Source of the DNA: G963677915 sp963677915
GTDB lineage: Bacteria > Bacillota > Clostridia > Lachnospirales > Vallitaleaceae
Length of the DNA stretch: 29,406 nucleotides
NCBI GenBank assembly: GCA_963677915.2
Contig: CAXXGE010000055.1
Span: forward strand, 1-29,406
Direction of reading: 5' to 3'
The position numbers and the translations under genes are program-made. Positions 7,695 through 14,888 of this stretch are shown here, piece after piece. The notes under the pieces are model-generated. The model was given only the letters and a program-made list of their open reading frames with translations. It ran no database searches and had not been told where the DNA came from. Each line of letters starts with the position of its first letter. Within the stretch, counting starts at the first letter, position 1.

Positions 7695-9164
7695 CCTGTC
7701 CGCCCCCTTCCTGCTTCGTCTTGGTTTCCCCTGTCAGAATCGGTGCGTCCTTCTGGTCGTAGACCACTTCTTCCATCGAATGCCTAGTTCCCTTGAAGGA
7801 TTTCCATAATCCTCGGTCCGCAGAATCCGCCCTGGCATCTGCCCATTCCCGGACGCACCCGTTTCTTTACGCCTTTGACGGTCGTGGCCCCTGCGTTCCT
7901 GCGGATGCAGTCGATGATTTCACCTTCCGTCACCGTCTCGCAACGGCAGACAACATGGCCGTAGCGTCTGTCTTTTCCGATGGTTTCTATTTTCTCCGAT
8001 TCGGTAAGCTCGGCAAATCGGATGACCGGCCTTCTTCTCGGATTGTAGTCTGCTTTTTCTCTCAGCTCAGGGAGCTTGCTTAGCACATAGGCGACTGCAT
8101 CTGCTGCCACAGCTGGTTGCAGCGGAAAGGCCTGGGCGATTCGAATCCGGCCACATTGAAAGAAACCTGGGATGCCTGCAGCTTCACCTATGATGAAATC
8201 ATGGGTACTCGGCACTGCCCGAAGGCCTGTATAGGAACGGATCACCTTGTCGAAGGGGATTTTTTGTGAAGACTTGAGCGCCGTCTCTCTTATTATGTGG
8301 AGCCCTTCCCCTTCTGTGGAAAGGTCCTCCTTGTCGTCGATGAAGACCGAATCCGGCCCGATGAGCACGGTGCCGTGGACTGTCGGTGCAAGCAGGACGC
8401 CTTTACCCTTCTCTGTCGGGCACTGGAAGATCACATGGCTGTACAGTTTCCCGGCATGCTTGTCAAGGACGTAGTACTGCCCCCGTCTCGGCCTGATACT
8501 GAAGCTGTTGTCCCCCTGCCATTTTTGCTATTTCATCAGAGAAAACGCCAGCGCAGTTGAAGACAAGGCGGCTCCTGTAGATACCTGTCGATGCGGCTAT
8601 TTCGAAACCTTCTGCTATATGCCTGATGCCGGTTACTTCCGAATTCAAGACACATGCGGCCCCGTTGTCCATGGCATTTTCCACAAGGGCGATCGTGAGT
8701 TCATAGGGCGAGACGATGCCCGCCGTCGGAGCATACAAAGCGGCCGTCACATCCCCGCTGATGTGCGGCTCCATCTTGAGCACCTCTCCCCGGCATAGGA
8801 TCTTCATCCCCGGCACGGCAGGTGCATCCCCGGCATGCTCCATACCTCGCTCGTTCAGTTCTTTCAGCGTCGCCTCGTCCTCCGGTCCAAAGGCCAGCAC
8901 GAGGGAGCCGATTCTTTTGAAGGGCACGTCCAGTTCTTCGCAGACCTGGTCGAACATGGGATTCCCGGCAAGGTTGTACTTCCGCTTCAGTGTCCCCGGC
9001 ACAGCATCGTACCCGGCATGGATGATTGCGCTGTTGGCCATCGTCGTGGCATTCCCCACATCGTTTTCCCTGTCCAGAAGCAGGATGTCCATATCGTATT
9101 TTGAAAGTTCTCTCGCAATAAAGGCGCCTGCAATGCCGGCGCCTATGATGATCACATCTTTCAT
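7681..9164 (-). pseudogene. GlpA-like FAD-dependent glycerol-3-phosphate dehydrogenase family protein with BFD domain, frameshifted
   Basis: About 494 residues when restored. The N-terminus has the FAD motif IIIGAGIAGAFIARELSKYD, then MANSAIIHAGYDAVPGTLK and NPMFDQVCEELD, all typical of the GlpA/DAO family. The C-terminal BFD-type [2Fe-2S] domain has VCRCETVTEGEI and GRCQGGFCGPR. The likely role is oxidation of glycerol 3-phosphate or a related 2-hydroxy compound, with electrons going to the next gene's product. A run of five C at 8512-8516, one too many, breaks the frame; with four the protein reads AGDNSFSIRPRRGQYYVLD. Further shifts near 7774-7793 separate ILQGN from the tail MEEVVYDQKDAPIL. 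The start has GGAGG 6 bp upstream. A 29-bp gap separates it from the divergent flavin reductase. Confidence 0.85.
8787..8836. repeat. TCCCCGGCA micro-repeat, three copies at exact 20-bp spacing
   Basis: TCCCCGGCA(T/C) occurs at 8787, 8807 and 8827 inside the GlpA-like gene, with a further copy at 8993. Because 20 is not a multiple of three, each copy is read in a different frame (AGD, PG, CRG on the coding strand). Confidence 0.75.
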
Positions 9165-9193
9165 TCCGGACCTCCATATGATAAAATATAAGC

Positions 9194-9805
9194 ATGTCGA
9201 AAATACAATGGAAACCGGGTAACATGCTCTACCCCCTCCCAGCTGTCATGGTCAGCTGCGGAGCAGAAAAAGAAAACTACAACATAATCACCATCGCATG
9301 GACGGGCACTGTCTGCACCAATCCGCCGATGACCTATATATCCGTACGCCCCGAAAGGCATTCGTACAATCTGATTAAAGCGTCGGGTGCCTTTGTCATT
9401 AACCTGACGACGGAAACCCTGGCTTTCGCCACGGACTATGCAGGTGTGAGAAGCGGCGCCAAGGAGAACAAGTTCGATGTCCTGAAGCTGACACCCGAGC
9501 CAGCTATGAAGGTCAATGCCCCTGTTATAGCCGAATGCCCTGTCAACATCGAGTGCAGGGTCGTGGAAATCAAGGAGCTAGGCAGCCATCATATGTTTCT
9601 GGCGGAAGTCGTGAATGTCCAGGTGGATAACCGCTATATGGATGAAAACGGCAAGTTCCATTTGAATGACACCGGTCTGATTGCCTATTCCCATGGCACC
9701 TATTTCAGCCTCGGCAAGGAACTGGGGACTTTCGGCTATTCGGTCCGCAAGAAATCCCGTCCTTCGAACGCTAGAAGAAAAGCACGCCGAAAAGGCCGCC
9801 GATAG
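9194..9805 (+). CDS. flavin reductase family protein (second copy)
   Basis: A 203-residue FMN-binding split-barrel protein of the flavin reductase/DIM6-NTAB family. It begins MSKIQWKPGNMLYPLPAVMVSCG, as many members do, and continues with IITIAWTGTVCTNPPMTYISVRPERHS (about 31-57) and GAFVINLTTETLAFATDY (about 66-83). The C-terminal YFSLGKELGTFGYSVRKK is also typical. It may reduce flavin or carry FMN for an unknown oxidoreductase. There is no recognisable ribosome binding site before the start; the leader is AT-rich (TATGATAAAATATAAGC), so a leaderless transcript is possible. The basic C-terminal tail overlaps the end of the convergent chromate transporter gene by 35 bp. Confidence 0.87.
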   Translation: MSKIQWKPGNMLYPLPAVMVSCGAEKENYNIITIAWTGTVCTNPPMTYISVRPERHSYNLIKASGAFVINLTTETLAFATDYAGVRSGAKENKFDVLKLTPEPAMKVNAPVIAECPVNIECRVVEIKELGSHHMFLAEVVNVQVDNRYMDENGKFHLNDTGLIAYSHGTYFSLGKELGTFGYSVRKKSRPSNARRKARRKGRR

Positions 9806-10319
9806 CGATATAGATGATGGGCGACGGTTTCCACCGCCTGTTCAGAAGGACGACGGCAATGAAAAGGCCGGTGCCAATAAGGTTGAAGGTTATGCCACCG
9901 TCCGCATCCGTACCGGTCAGGGAGATCCGTCCGATATAGTAGACAGCTGTAATGATAAGGCCTACTACGGTAGGCCTTAAATATTTGAAGAAGGCCTTCA
10001 CCCTCGGGTCGTCGTTGAAATGGTGGAGAAACCTTGCGATGACAAGGACAATGATAACCGACGGCAGGACAATGCCGATCGTGGCAACCGCAGCGCCGAG
10101 GATGGCATATTGCTGAAAGCCTACGAAGGTCGCTGTGTTGATGCCGATGGCCCCTGGTGTCGACTGGGCGATAGCCACCATGTTGGCGAACATCTCATGG
10201 GTCATCCAGCCTTTTTCCGAAACCGTCTGCTGGATCAGAGGAATAGCCACCAGACCACCGCCGATGGTGAACAGGTTTATTCTGACAAAAGAGAGGAACA
10301 GTTCAAGCAGTATTGCCAT
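9771..10319 (-). CDS. chrA: chromate transporter family, second half-size subunit
   Basis: A 182-residue single-domain CHR protein with about six hydrophobic segments. FVRINLFTIGGGLVAIPLIQQ, WMTHEMFANMVAIAQSTPGAIGINTATFVGF and LPSVIIVLVIARFL are hallmark segments of the chromate-ion-transporter family. In known short-chain systems two half-size proteins, encoded next to each other, form the transporter. Here the partner is the adjacent upstream gene, and the junction is TAATG (stop and start overlapping by one base) with AAAGGAGG just before it. The transported anion in anaerobes is uncertain; chromate resistance is proven for only some members. Confidence 0.9.
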   Translation of the reverse strand: MAILLELFLSFVRINLFTIGGGLVAIPLIQQTVSEKGWMTHEMFANMVAIAQSTPGAIGINTATFVGFQQYAILGAAVATIGIVLPSVIIVLVIARFLHHFNDDPRVKAFFKYLRPTVVGLIITAVYYIGRISLTGTDADGGITFNLIGTGLFIAVVLLNRRWKPSPIIYIAIGGLFGVLFF

Positions 10320-10865
10320 TATGACCGCCTCCTTTCAAGCACACTTCCTACAGACATCACCGCTAGGCCCGCGATGCCGGCGGTCAGCACGATCCAAGGC
10401 GTGGATACGCCAAAGACAACGATAGCTGTAAACGCGCCGAGCATGAACAGTACATCCCAGCGGGTTTTGATGACTCTTTTCCCAAGACTCCATACCGTAT
10501 TGAGGATCAGTGCGGCCACAACGATACGAATGCCGGCAAAGGCTTTCTGCACCCATATGATGTCATCGATCCGCGAGAAAACCGCCGCCACGGCCACGAT
10601 GATGATCCACGAAGGCAGGATAATGCCCAGCACGGTTGCCAGCGCGCCCTTGACCCCTCTGTGCTTGTAGCCGACGTAAACCGCCGTATTCACCGCGATG
10701 ATGCCCCGGCGACGACTGGGCCAGGGCATAGTAATCTATCATTTCTTCCTCGGTAATCCATTTGTGCACTTCCACCGCTTCCTTCTTCAGCAGCGGCAGC
10801 ATGGCCATCCCACCTCCGATGGTAAACAGCCCTATTCTAAAAAAACCTAAAAATAATGCAAGCAT
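10319..10865 (-). pseudogene. chrA: chromate transporter family, first half-size subunit, one frameshift
   Basis: The companion CHR domain, about 181 residues when restored. It starts MLALFLGFFRIGLFTIGGGMAMLPLL, continues with KWITEEEMIDYYALAQSSPG and then, in a second frame, IIAVNTAVYVGYKHRGVKGA and LPSWIIIVAVAAVF. The break is at a CCCC run (10704-10707 on the plus strand) where three would keep the frame, the signature of a homopolymer-length error. All conserved segments are present on both sides. AGGAGG lies 6 bp upstream of ATG 10865. It is translationally coupled to the second half-transporter. Confidence 0.85.
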
Positions 10866-10879
10866 AATAACCTCCTACG

Positions 10880-10949
10880 GTGCCACGGGGACGGACCTTT
10901 TTGGCACTCTGTTTAACTAAAGTGCCAAAAAGGTCCGTCCCCGTGGCAC
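10880..10949. repeat. paired GTGCCA...TGGCAC palindromic element (29-bp inverted repeat)
   Basis: Arms 10880-10908 and 10921-10949 are perfectly complementary over 29 bp around a 12-bp loop. Each arm is itself one repeat unit, beginning GTGCCACGGGGACGGACC and ending in TGGCAC. It lies between the chromate transporter pair and the small-protein gene. Transcribed from either side it would form a strong hairpin. Confidence 0.95.
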
Positions 10950-10969
10950 TCTTCATCATTATAGCATTA

Positions 10970-10998
10970 TTGACAGTCCCTATGTCAAAGTTTATAAT
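10970..10998 (+). promoter_or_regulatory. consensus sigma-A promoter of the 77-aa protein gene
   Basis: TTGACA (10970-10975), 17 bp, TATAAT (10993-10998): a perfect match to both hexamers with optimal spacing, 45 bp before the start codon. Confidence 0.9.
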
Positions 10999-11043
10999 AT
11001 ACTTAGAGTTTCTCTAAAAATCACTCTACAAGGAGGTTCCAAT

Positions 11044-11277
11044 ATGATTATCAAGAATATCAACAACGTAGAACGCTTTTTCGGAATGGTCGACAAGTGC
11101 AAAGGCTCCGTCGAACTCGTGACTAAGCAGGGCGACAGACTTAACCTTAAGTCCAAGCTTTCCCAATATGTATCCCTGGCAGGTATCTTCGGCGACAGCA
11201 AGATCGACGAAATCGAGCTGATCGTCTCCGAGCCGTCAGATGTCAACCTTCTGATTGATTACCTGGTCAAAGGCTAA
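11044..11277 (+). CDS. small conserved hypothetical protein (77 aa)
   Basis: A 77-residue acidic protein without signal peptide, membrane segment or cysteine cluster. It has one central Cys (CKGSVELVTKQGDRLNLKSK) and an apparent alpha/beta pattern. I know similar small proteins only as uncharacterised clostridial sequences; no function can be assigned. AAGGAGG about 7 bp upstream, a perfect consensus promoter and its own terminator mark it as a well-expressed monocistronic gene. Confidence 0.85.
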   Translation: MIIKNINNVERFFGMVDKCKGSVELVTKQGDRLNLKSKLSQYVSLAGIFGDSKIDEIELIVSEPSDVNLLIDYLVKG

Positions 11278-11293
11278 AAAACAATATTGAATG

Positions 11294-11327
11294 AAAATCC
11301 GGCTGTTCAAAACAGCTGGATTTTTTT
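11294..11327 (+). terminator. intrinsic terminator after the 77-aa protein gene
   Basis: A 14-bp stem with one G-T pair (11294-11307 with 11311-11324) and a CAA loop, ending in a run of T. It insulates the gene from the ATP-grasp operon. Confidence 0.88.
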
Positions 11328-11351
11328 GGTTTTCCATGTATTCTGCCGCAG

Positions 11352-11380
11352 TTGACAGTTCTTGCCATCTCCCATATAAT
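11352..11380 (+). promoter_or_regulatory. consensus sigma-A promoter of the ATP-grasp/Mur/racemase/arginase operon
   Basis: TTGACA (11352-11357), 17 bp, TATAAT (11375-11380), again a perfect consensus, 45 bp before the first start codon of the operon. Confidence 0.9.
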
Positions 11381-11425
11381 TTTAACATATTCAGCCCGCA
11401 AAAGGCATTTTTAGGAGATTCTACC

Positions 11426-12630
11426 ATGTTTGAAAACAAAGCCGTGGTTCTTGGAGCCAACTACTATATAGGTCTCAGCATCATCCGCTGCCTCGGAAAA
11501 GAAGGCATCGATGTGGTTGCTGTCGATTACAGCGAAAAAGGCGCTTACGCCCTCAAATCAAAATACGTATCCGAGACACTGATCGCCCCCCATTACAAGG
11601 AAGATTCGGTCGGATTTTTCCATTTTCTCGTAGACTATGCCAAGAAACAGAAAGTCAAACCGGTCCTGTTTCCTTCGGCTGATCCCTACGTCTCCTTTAT
11701 CGACGATTACTTATACCAGTTGAAGGAATACTACCTGATTCCCCAGACGGAAAAAGGCCTCTACACACGCATCATGAACAAGGAGACCCTGGAGGAAGCC
11801 GCCCGGATGACAGGCACCCTGGTTCCCGAGACCGCCTCCCCGACGAACCACATTTTTACGACGAGATTGAAAACAAGATTAAATTCCCATGCCTGGTCAA
11901 GCCAACCGATTCGCCGACTTTCGTAGCCAAATACAGGAAAAAACTGTTCCAGGCCAACGATATGGACGAGCTCGATGAGTTGCTGGCCATGACCCGGAAA
12001 GACGGGATGGACGTCATCGTTCAGAGGCTGATCAAAGGCCACGACGACCATATGTACACCTACGATGCCTACCTGGACCAGAACAGCGTCGTGACACACT
12101 GGACCACCTGCCAGAAGCTGAGGCAGTACCCGATCAACTACGGCGCATCCGTCTATACGAAGCAGCGGTTTGTCCCCATACTGAACCGGATCGGCGCCCC
12201 ATTCCTCGAGAAAATCGGTTGGAAGGGTTTTGCGGAAATCGAATTCAAGAAGGATGACGAAACAGGCAACTACTATCTGATCGAGGTGAATGTCAGGACC
12301 ACGAACCTGAATGCGCTTCTGTACAAAGTCGGCCTGAACTTCCCCTACATCCAGTACCGCGAGCTTGTCGGCCAGTCGCTGCATCCTTCTTGTGTGGATT
12401 ACAACACCGGCTATGTCTTCTGGTACGCCTTCGAGGACCTGATGGCCGTCAGGGATTTCATCAGGGCGAAGCAGCTGACCCTCGGCCAGGTCTTCGGTTC
12501 CTATTTCCTGAAAAAAGCCCATTCAACCTGGGACTGGAGCGATCCCAAACCCTACTTCGCTTTCTTTAAACACAAGATTGCAGGACCGCTGTTCAGGAAA
12601 GCCTGCCATCTCATGAAAAAAGGGGAATAA
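11426..12630 (+). pseudogene. ATP-grasp carboxylate-amine ligase (D-Asp ligase-like), one frameshift
   Basis: About 401 residues when restored. The N-terminal pre-ATP-grasp domain has AVVLGANYYIGLSIIR and LFPSADPYVSFI...LKEYYLIP. The ATP-grasp core has FPCLVKPTDSP, VIVQRLIKGHDDHMYTYDAYL and GFAEIEFKKD...YLIEVNVRT, the last being the metal-binding strand. The layout recalls, from memory, the Enterococcus faecium D-aspartate ligase Asl (LKDYYLIP...LITKENF), which adds D-Asp to the peptidoglycan precursor side chain. The frame is broken at a CCCC run (11838-11841); one more C gives ASPDEPHFYDEIENK. AGGAGA precedes the start. One base separates its stop from the Mur ligase start. Ligase class is secure; substrate is inferred from neighbours only. 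Confidence 0.85.
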
Positions 12631-12631
12631 C

Positions 12632-14170
12632 ATGCTATTACATGATTTGCTGAAAAAAATCGAAATCGAAGAAAGCTGGCTGGACGAGAACCTTGAAATT
12701 GCCCATTTGGCTTATGATTCCCGTTCTGTTAAACCGGGCGACCTTTTTGTCTGCATCAAGGGCTTCAGAACCGACGGCCACAAATATATTGGAAGCGCCA
12801 TAGAAAACGGCGCCGTGGCAGTTGTAGTGGAAGACAGTCAGCCAAGCCTTGCCCTCCCCCAATACAGGGTGAAGGACAGCCGTGCAGCCCTTGCGGCCCT
12901 TGCGGACGGCTTTTTCGGCGAGCCTTCCAGGAAACTGCATATGATCGGTGTGACGGCCACAAACGGCAAGACGACGACGACTTTCATGGTGGATGCCATT
13001 TTGAAGGCATTCCACCTTACAACAGGAATGATCGGCACCGTCAAAGTCGAATACCCAGGTTTTTCCGAGGCTTCCTATCTGACGACCCCCGAATCCCTCG
13101 ACCTGCACCACCATTTCTATGATATGGCTGTGGCCGGCGTGACCCATGTGGCCATGGAGGTCTCCTCGTCCGCCATGGATCTGAAACGTATCGGCAATGT
13201 GGATTTCGACATCGTCGCGTTGAACAACATCAGCCGGGAGCACATCGACCTCCACGGTTCTTTCGAAGAATACTACAATGTGAAAGCCAACTTGATCCGT
13301 AGGGCGAAACCGGATGCCTGGGCTGTTCTGAACCTGGACGATCCCTTGAGCGCCTGCCTGGCTGCCGAAACGTCTGCGCAGGTCTTCACCTATGGCGTGG
13401 AAAGCGCGGACGGCCATCTTTTCTGCCGCGATCTTGAGCTGAGCACCGGACGGGCTGCTTTCACCGTTGAAATAAGGAAATCCTTTGAGGCGGGAGGCAG
13501 ACGGGTTGAAAAAGGGTCTTTCGATGTACGGCTCGGTACTCCCGGCTTTCACTCTGTCTACAATGCCATGAGCGCCATCAGCATTGCGCTGCTCAGCGGG
13601 GTATCCATCGAGGCCATCCGGGAAGGGCTGGCTTCTTTCCACGGCGTCGAAAGGCGTTTCGAAATTATCTATGAAAACGACTATAAAATCATTGACGACC
13701 ATTTCGCCAATGCGGGCAATATCGATGTGACCCTGACAACGTTGACGAAAATGGCATACAACCATGTGATTCCCGTTTATGCTATCCGAGGCAGCCGCGG
13801 GCCTGCTGTCATCCGCGAGGCCGCTCAGGCGATTGCCAAGTGGGCGCCCCAGCTGGAAGTGACCGAGATCATCGCGACTTTATCCAAATCCCATGTGACC
13901 TGGAAAGACGAAGTGACCCAGGAGGAAATCGATATTTTCATGGAGGAAATGGAGAAGGCTGGCATCGCCGTCCTTCTTTATGATGAACTGGATGATGCCA
14001 TCGCAGAAGGCTTGACTAAGACTGGTGAGAATGACATTCTTTTGCTGGCCGGCTGTCAAGGGATGGATTCGGGAGCGAAGACGGTGCTTGAGCAAATTCA
14101 TCAGCTGCGTCCCGAACTGGATGCGAGTGAACTTTTCAAGCCTCTGGAGCATAGGGTTGCAGGACAATAG
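12632..14170 (+). CDS. divergent MurE-like Mur ligase
   Basis: A 512-residue Mur ligase. The N-terminal domain has YDSRSVKPGDLFVCIKGFRTDG (about 28-49), as in MurE. The central ATPase has TATNGKTTTT (108-117), TTPESLDLH and VAMEVSSSAMDL with the metal-ligand Glu176. It continues with NNISREHIDLHG (199-209) and a candidate carbamylated Lys218 in YYNVKANL. The C-terminal domain has GVERRFE and DDHFANAGN where MurE usually has DYAHTPD, and SKSHVTWKD where MurE carries the DNPR-type specificity motif. It therefore ligates an amino acid or amine to a carboxylate, possibly UDP-MurNAc-dipeptide, but the third-residue specificity cannot be read. GGGG close upstream serves as ribosome binding site. 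It lies between an ATP-grasp ligase and a racemase. Confidence 0.88.
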   Translation: MLLHDLLKKIEIEESWLDENLEIAHLAYDSRSVKPGDLFVCIKGFRTDGHKYIGSAIENGAVAVVVEDSQPSLALPQYRVKDSRAALAALADGFFGEPSRKLHMIGVTATNGKTTTTFMVDAILKAFHLTTGMIGTVKVEYPGFSEASYLTTPESLDLHHHFYDMAVAGVTHVAMEVSSSAMDLKRIGNVDFDIVALNNISREHIDLHGSFEEYYNVKANLIRRAKPDAWAVLNLDDPLSACLAAETSAQVFTYGVESADGHLFCRDLELSTGRAAFTVEIRKSFEAGGRRVEKGSFDVRLGTPGFHSVYNAMSAISIALLSGVSIEAIREGLASFHGVERRFEIIYENDYKIIDDHFANAGNIDVTLTTLTKMAYNHVIPVYAIRGSRGPAVIREAAQAIAKWAPQLEVTEIIATLSKSHVTWKDEVTQEEIDIFMEEMEKAGIAVLLYDELDDAIAEGLTKTGENDILLLAGCQGMDSGAKTVLEQIHQLRPELDASELFKPLEHRVAGQ

Positions 14171-14186
14171 AGGGCAGGTGACGAAC

Positions 14187-14888
14187 ATGAATGACAGACG
14201 AATAGGCATTATAGGCGGTATGGGGCCGGAAGCTTCCGCTGATTTCTATATGAAGATAACCAAGCGTACGAAGGTGGAAAAGGACCAGGACCATTTCCAT
14301 GTGATCGTGGACAGCAATCCCAAAATTCCAGACCGCACCGGTGCGATTCTCTACGGCGGCCCTTCACCTGTGCCTGAAATTATCAAAACTGCTCGCAGGC
14401 TGGGCCAGATGGATGTGGATGTAGCGTGCATTCCGTGCATGACCTCCCATTACTTTTTCGAGGAAATCCAGGCTGCTGTCGACTACCCGATCCTGAATGT
14501 CATTTCAGAGACTGCCGCCTATATCGCTTCACATTTCCCGGCTGTTTCAAAGGTCGGTGTGCTGGCGACGTCCGGCACCGTTGCCATGAAGATTTTCGAC
14601 AAATACCTGACCGATGTGGATGTCATCTACCCTTCCCCCGGGACACAGGAGGGCCAGGTGATGGAGGCCATTTACGGCAAGAAAGGGATCAAGGCAGGTT
14701 TTCTCGAGGGCTTTCCGGTGGCGCAGCTTGTGACTGCTTCTGAAGAGCTGGAGGAAAAAGGCGCGGAGCTTATTATCATGGGATGCACCGAAATCGGTCT
14801 TGCACTCCAGCAGCACCATGTTTCCCTGCCCCTTGTCGATCCGCTGGAAGTTGCGATCCAGCGCCTGATTGGAAAGGATGATTTTTAA
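14187..14888 (+). CDS. aspartate/glutamate-family amino acid racemase
   Basis: A 233-residue PLP-independent racemase of the Asp/Glu racemase superfamily. RIGIIGGMGPEAS (5-17) starts the Rossmann-like fold. The two catalytic cysteines are Cys84 in IPCMTSHYF and Cys200 in MGCTEIG. The usual PCNTAH motif reads PCMTSH here, so an Asn near the active site is replaced by Met and the substrate may not be aspartate. The longer ORF upstream is rejected because the protein aligns from ATG 14187. The site GCAGGTGA upstream is a weak but acceptable ribosome binding site. Its stop overlaps the arginase start as TAATG. It would supply a D-amino acid to one of the two upstream ligases. Confidence 0.9.
   Translation: MNDRRIGIIGGMGPEASADFYMKITKRTKVEKDQDHFHVIVDSNPKIPDRTGAILYGGPSPVPEIIKTARRLGQMDVDVACIPCMTSHYFFEEIQAAVDYPILNVISETAAYIASHFPAVSKVGVLATSGTVAMKIFDKYLTDVDVIYPSPGTQEGQVMEAIYGKKGIKAGFLEGFPVAQLVTASEELEEKGAELIIMGCTEIGLALQQHHVSLPLVDPLEVAIQRLIGKDDF

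Noticed and set aside
12638..13765. A 375-codon open frame on the minus strand opposite the Mur ligase gene
   Set aside because: It is the mirror of a well-supported gene, has no ribosome binding site or recognisable domain, and is explained by codon bias of the sense strand.
11426..14170. Split cyanophycin synthetase (ATP-grasp plus Mur ligase)
   Set aside because: The ATP-grasp protein has its own N-terminal domain of the D-Asp ligase type, and the Mur ligase has a MurE-type N-terminal domain, so the pair does not look like a divided CphA. No cyanophycinase is seen. Kept only as a remote alternative.
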